Source: Deltaproteobacteria bacterium (GTDB taxonomy: Bacteria > Desulfobacterota > Desulfovibrionia > Desulfovibrionales > Desulfovibrionaceae). Taken from it: 8,795 nucleotides of DNA. This document shows positions 5,024 through 8,795 of this stretch, piece by piece; position 1 is the first letter of the stretch; each line of letters begins with the position of its first letter. The notes beneath the pieces were generated by a model. That model was not told where the DNA came from. It saw only the letters and a program-made list of their open reading frames with translations, and searched no databases. The position numbers and the translations under genes were made by a program. Where the stretch lies: positions 1 through 8,795 of the forward strand of contig JAITGZ010000214.1 of NCBI GenBank assembly GCA_031280335.1, written 5' to 3'.

Positions 5024-8000
5024 ATGTCGCATTTTTTTATTGATCGTCCCATTTTCGCCTGGGTTATTGCCATTATCATCATGCTGGCCGGGGTACTGAG
5101 CATTTTTACCCTGCCCATCACCCAGTATCCGGATATCGCTCCGCCCAACGTTACGGTGGTTTCCATCTATTCCGGGGCTTCAGCCAAGACGACGGAGGAT
5201 TCGGTTACGCAGATCATTGAGCAGCAGATGACCGGCATAGATAATCTGGACTACATGACCTCCATCAGCGACGCATCGGGTATGAGCCGGGTAACCTTGA
5301 CTTTCAAGCCCGGCACGGACCCGGACATAGCCCAGATGCAGGTGCAGAACAAAATCCAGCTGGTTACGGCCATGATGCCGGATGTGGTACAGCGCAACGG
5401 CATACGCGTACTCAAGTCTTCGGCCAGCTTTTTCTTTATGGTCGCCCTGGTGAATACGGATCATAGCCTGACCGCCCAGGATCTGTCCGACTATGCCGTT
5501 ACTCATTTGCAGGATCCTTTGAGCCGCATTGAGGGCATAGGCGAGGTGCAGATGTTCGGGGCGCAGTATGCCATGCGCATTTGGGTTGATCCGGCTTTGC
5601 TCGGCAAATACGGCCTGAACTCTTCGGACGTGATCGCTGCTGTGCGCGCCCAGAACAACGACATCAACGCGGGTTACCTCGGCAGCGCGCCGGCGGTGGA
5701 GGGGCAGCAGATCAGTTTTTCCGTCACCGCGCAGAGCCGCATGAATTATATTGAAGAATTTGAGAACATCATCATCCGCACGCATGAAGACGGGTCCATG
5801 GTCAAGCTCAAGGACATAGCCTGGATGGAACTGGCCGGGGAAACCGCCAATTTCAGCTCGCGCTTCAAGGGCCTGCCCTGCGCCGGGGTGGCCCTGCGCC
5901 TGGCCACCGGGGCCAACGCCGTGGGTACGCGTGACCGGGTGGTGGCCAAAATGGATGAACTGGCCCAGTTTTTTCCTGACAATATAAAGTGGGAGCCGGG
6001 CTTTGACACCACCCCCTTCATCCGCGTGTCCATGTGGGAGGTGGTCAAAACCCTGCTGGAAGCCGTGGTGCTGGTGTTCTTTCTTATGTATCTGTTTTTG
6101 CAGGATTTCAGGGCAACGTTTATTCCCACTGTGGCTGTACCTGTGGTGCTGCTGGGCACTTTCGCGGCCATGGCCGCCTTTGGCTTCACCATCAACACCC
6201 TGACCCTCTTCGGCATGGTGCTGGCCATCGGCCTGTTGGTGGATGACGCCATTGTGGTGGTGGAAAACGTGGAGCGGCTTATGCATGAAGAGCATCTGTC
6301 GCCCAGGGACGCGGCCCGCAAATCCATGACCCAGATCACCGGCGCCCTGGTGGGCATAGGCTTGGTGCTTTCAGCCGTGTTTATCCCCATGGCTTTTTTC
6401 GGCGGCTCCGTGGGGGTGATTTACCGCCAGTTCTCCATTACCATTGTTTCGGCCATGCTGCTTTCGGTGGTGGTGGCCCTGGTGCTTACCCCCTCGCTCT
6501 GCGTTCTTTTTTTGAGGCCGGTGAGCGCGCGCCCGGCCAGCGGCGGCGGCGTAAGCCACCAGATGGGCCTGTTCGGCGGTTTTAACCGGGCTTTCAGCCG
6601 TTTTACCAACTGGTACGCGGCCATGGTGGAAAAAACCCTGCGCCGTCCCCTGCCCATGCTGCTGGTCTATGTTTTGATCTTCGTCCTGGTGGTTATGGGT
6701 TTTTTACGCCTGCCCACGGCCTTTTTGCCGGATGAGGACCAGGGGGTACTCATGGGCATGGTGCAGTTGCCCGAAGGGGCGACCCTGGAGCGCACCAAGG
6801 CGGTGCTGGAAAAGGTGGAAAAGCATTTTCTGGAAGATGAAAAAGACAGCGTTGACGCCATGGTGGGCGTAATTGGCTACAGCTTCGGCGGCAGCGGACA
6901 GAACGTGGCCATGATGTTCATACGCATGAAGGACTGGAAGGAGCGCCCCCATGCCCGGCAAAAAGCCGCAGCCGTGGCGGCCAGAGCCAGGCAGAAACTG
7001 CTCTTCACCGGCGAGGGCATGGTCTTTGTCATGCAGCCCCCGGCCATTATGGAACTGGGCACCTCCACCGGTTTTGAGATGCAGTTGGTGGATAACGACT
7101 CCCAGGGGTATGAAGCCCGGCGCGAAGCTTTGTACATGCTTTTGGGCATGGCCTCGCAGCAGGCGGATAAACTGACCCAGGTACGCCCGGATAACCGGGG
7201 CGATACCGCCCAGTACCGGCTGAAGATAGATTGGGAAAAGGCCAGCGCCCAGAACCTGCGCGTGGATGAGGTGATCACCTCCGTCTCCTCCCTTTGGGGC
7301 GGGCAGTACATCAACAACTTTGTGGATCGCGGCCGTACCAAAAAGGTGATCATGCAGGCCGACGCCCCTTACCGTATGCAGCCGGAAGATTTCGGCCGCA
7401 TCTATATTCGCAACAATCTGAACGAAATGGTGCCTTTTTCTTCCATCGCCTCCGGCGACTGGATACGCGACGCCCCCTATCTGGAGCGTTATAACGGGGT
7501 GCCCTCCATGAAGGTTACCGGCCAAGGGGTAATCGGGGTCAGTTCGGGCGATGCCATGCGCCTGATGGAAGAAATGGGCGGCCGCCTGCCGCACGGCTTC
7601 GGCGTGGACTGGACCGGGCTGTCTTTTCAGGAAAAGCAATCCCAGACCCAGGCTCCGGCGCTGTACGCCATATCCCTGCTGGTGGTCTTTCTGTGTCTGG
7701 CCGCGTTATATGAAAGTTGGTCCATCCCCATATCGGTCATGCTGGTGGTTCCCTTGGGGGTGATCGGTGCCCTGGCCTCCACCTGGCTGCGCGGCATGAA
7801 CAATGACGTTTATTTTCAGGTGGGGCTGCTGACCATTGTGGGGCTTTCGGCCAAAAACGCCATTCTCATTGTGGAATTCGCCAAAGACATGGTGGACCAG
7901 GGCATGGACATGGTTCAGGCCACTGTGGCGGCCTGCCGCCTGCGCTTAAGGCCCATTCTCATGACCTCCCTGGCCTTCATGCTGGGGGTGGTGCCCCTGG

Positions 8001-8152
8001 CCGTGAGCAGCGGGGCGGGGTCCGGCGGGCAGAACGCCATAGGCACAGGGGTGCTGGGCGGCATGACCGCGGCCACCTTTTTGGGCATTTTCTTCATCCC
8101 CATCTTCTTTGTGCTGATTTCCGGGCTGAGTAAAAATAAAATCACCAAATAA
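5024..8152 (+). CDS. RND multidrug efflux pump, inner-membrane permease, HAE1 type (AcrB/MexB-like)
   Basis: This proton-driven pump subunit (1042 residues, usual length for the family) would export hydrophobic or amphipathic compounds as a trimer with the adaptor and outer-membrane factor. The start MSHFFIDRPIFAWVIAI is canonical and TM1 spans about 10-30. Large periplasmic loops follow TM1 and TM7. TM2-6 lie at about 340-495, TM7 at about 541-560, TM8 near 880-897, TM9-12 to about 1031. In TM4, GLLVDDAIVVVENVERLM carries D407 and D408, the proton-relay aspartates with the same numbers as in AcrB. K944 in GLSAKNAILIVEF (TM10) is the relay lysine. MFGAQYAMRIWVDP and the switch-loop-like SFGGSGQN (620-627) are typical. 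The D pair in TM4 separates HAE1 drug pumps from metal-type CusA/CzcA. GGAAG lies 4 nt before the ATG. All relay residues are intact, so the pump should be functional. Substrates cannot be read from sequence. Confidence 0.97.
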   Translation: MSHFFIDRPIFAWVIAIIIMLAGVLSIFTLPITQYPDIAPPNVTVVSIYSGASAKTTEDSVTQIIEQQMTGIDNLDYMTSISDASGMSRVTLTFKPGTDPDIAQMQVQNKIQLVTAMMPDVVQRNGIRVLKSSASFFFMVALVNTDHSLTAQDLSDYAVTHLQDPLSRIEGIGEVQMFGAQYAMRIWVDPALLGKYGLNSSDVIAAVRAQNNDINAGYLGSAPAVEGQQISFSVTAQSRMNYIEEFENIIIRTHEDGSMVKLKDIAWMELAGETANFSSRFKGLPCAGVALRLATGANAVGTRDRVVAKMDELAQFFPDNIKWEPGFDTTPFIRVSMWEVVKTLLEAVVLVFFLMYLFLQDFRATFIPTVAVPVVLLGTFAAMAAFGFTINTLTLFGMVLAIGLLVDDAIVVVENVERLMHEEHLSPRDAARKSMTQITGALVGIGLVLSAVFIPMAFFGGSVGVIYRQFSITIVSAMLLSVVVALVLTPSLCVLFLRPVSARPASGGGVSHQMGLFGGFNRAFSRFTNWYAAMVEKTLRRPLPMLLVYVLIFVLVVMGFLRLPTAFLPDEDQGVLMGMVQLPEGATLERTKAVLEKVEKHFLEDEKDSVDAMVGVIGYSFGGSGQNVAMMFIRMKDWKERPHARQKAAAVAARARQKLLFTGEGMVFVMQPPAIMELGTSTGFEMQLVDNDSQGYEARREALYMLLGMASQQADKLTQVRPDNRGDTAQYRLKIDWEKASAQNLRVDEVITSVSSLWGGQYINNFVDRGRTKKVIMQADAPYRMQPEDFGRIYIRNNLNEMVPFSSIASGDWIRDAPYLERYNGVPSMKVTGQGVIGVSSGDAMRLMEEMGGRLPHGFGVDWTGLSFQEKQSQTQAPALYAISLLVVFLCLAALYESWSIPISVMLVVPLGVIGALASTWLRGMNNDVYFQVGLLTIVGLSAKNAILIVEFAKDMVDQGMDMVQATVAACRLRLRPILMTSLAFMLGVVPLAVSSGAGSGGQNAIGTGVLGGMTAATFLGIFFIPIFFVLISGLSKNKITK

Positions 8153-8169
8153 GCGAAGCGGTTTATATT

Positions 8170-8795
8170 ATGGATAGCAAGCGTTTTTTACAGGGCCAGG
8201 GATCGCGCCGCGCCGGCCGGTGGCCGGCGGCTTTGGCCTTTTTTCTCCTTATGGGCGGCTGTACCCTGGCCCCTTCTTATGATCGCCCGGATTCTCCGGT
8301 GGGAGAGGGCTTTCCGGATTATCCGGAGTATCAGGGGGTGGGTACTGAGTCCCGGCCCGCGCGAGCGGCGGAGGGAGCGGTTCCGCCCGCGCCGGGGGCG
8401 GAACTGGCCGCCTGGGAAGATTTTTATGCCGATCCCAACCTGCAAAAATTCATCGCCCAGGCACTGCAGCACAACCGGGATCTGCGTCTGGCCGCGCTCT
8501 CCATGGAAAGGGCGCGCGCTCTCTATCAAATCCAGCGTTCTGAACTGCTGCCTTCCATAGGGGCGGCCGGATCGGCCGCGAACCAGAAAGGACCGACCTT
8601 TCAGCCGCCGCCTCTGCCGGATGCGGCCATATCCCGCCGCTATTCCCTTAATGTGGGCGTAACCTCCTATGAACTGGATCTGTTCGGCCGGGTCAGAAGC
8701 CTCAAAGACGCGGCTCTGGAAAATTATCTGGCTTCATCCTATGCCGGCCAAAGTCTGCGCCTGTCACTGGTGGGTGAACTGGCCTCGAGTTATCT
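8170..8795 (+). CDS. RND efflux outer-membrane factor, OprM/NodT-like lipoprotein (partial, cut by window end)
   Basis: From the ATG at 8170 the frame stays open for 208 codons to the window edge with no stop. The N-terminus has basic residues (RRAGR), a hydrophobic stretch and lipobox MGGC (28-31), then GCTLAPSYDRP, the hallmark start of mature OprM/NodT-type channels (C-x-L-A-P-x-Y-x-R-P). WEDFYADPNLQKFIAQALQHNRDLRLAAL (about 80-108) and YELDLFGRVRS (about 164-174) match the conserved W..F.DP.L..L...AL..N.DL and YE.DLFGR.R motifs of this family. Only 17 nt separate it from the pump gene, so it completes a three-gene tripartite operon. No strong ribosome site precedes the ATG (AAGCGG at best), so coupling to pump translation is possible. 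A low-complexity Ala/Pro/Gly stretch (about 61-77) sits between the lipobox and the first conserved helix. Confidence 0.93.
   Translation, partial: MDSKRFLQGQGSRRAGRWPAALAFFLLMGGCTLAPSYDRPDSPVGEGFPDYPEYQGVGTESRPARAAEGAVPPAPGAELAAWEDFYADPNLQKFIAQALQHNRDLRLAALSMERARALYQIQRSELLPSIGAAGSAANQKGPTFQPPPLPDAAISRRYSLNVGVTSYELDLFGRVRSLKDAALENYLASSYAGQSLRLSLVGELASSY

Noticed and set aside
5180..6295. 371-codon - strand frame opposite the pump gene
   Set aside because: His/Gln-rich mirror of the RND coding frame with no recognisable domain.

Overview
The window comes from a GC-rich Gram-negative bacterium. It carries a tripartite RND efflux operon on the + strand, and a two-gene unit on the - strand that diverges from it (a TetR-family repressor and an uncharacterised aconitase-superfamily hydratase). 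The protein style and the G-rich palindromic repeats between genes remind me of Desulfovibrio and relatives. That placement is recollection and inference, not a search result.

Layout, left to right. Positions 1-77 (- strand) hold the first 25 codons of a transposase that looks like the ISAs1 family, and the end of the insertion sequence probably lies near 117. Positions 118-234 hold a run of G/C-rich inverted repeats that lies 3' of the hydratase gene and may terminate it. The hydratase (235-2556, -) keeps all three Fe-S cysteines of aconitases. It starts in a 4-nt ATGA overlap with the stop codon of the TetR-family gene (2553-3269, -), so the two are almost certainly cotranscribed. The 129-nt gap between the tetR start and the adaptor start (3270-3398) contains a perfect 7-2-7 palindrome (3304-3319), which is the obvious operator candidate. 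A consensus -35 (TTGACA) followed by a TATAGT lies just upstream of it on the + strand.

The + strand operon encodes a lipoprotein periplasmic adaptor (3399-4718, AcrA/MexA type), an inner-membrane HAE1-type RND pump (5024-8152, AcrB/MexB type) and an outer-membrane factor (from 8170, cut by the window end, OprM/NodT type). Together they would form a proton-driven envelope-spanning pump. Adaptor and pump are separated by an unusually long 305-nt gap filled with hairpins, a 38-nt tandem duplication and a palindrome also found at 126-144.

The efflux genes themselves are ordinary. The less usual points are the hydratase coupled to the pump's regulator, the repeat-filled gap inside the operon, three A7 tracts at the very start of tetR, and the adjacent insertion-sequence end. 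I found no RNA gene, CRISPR array or clearly new defence-like system.
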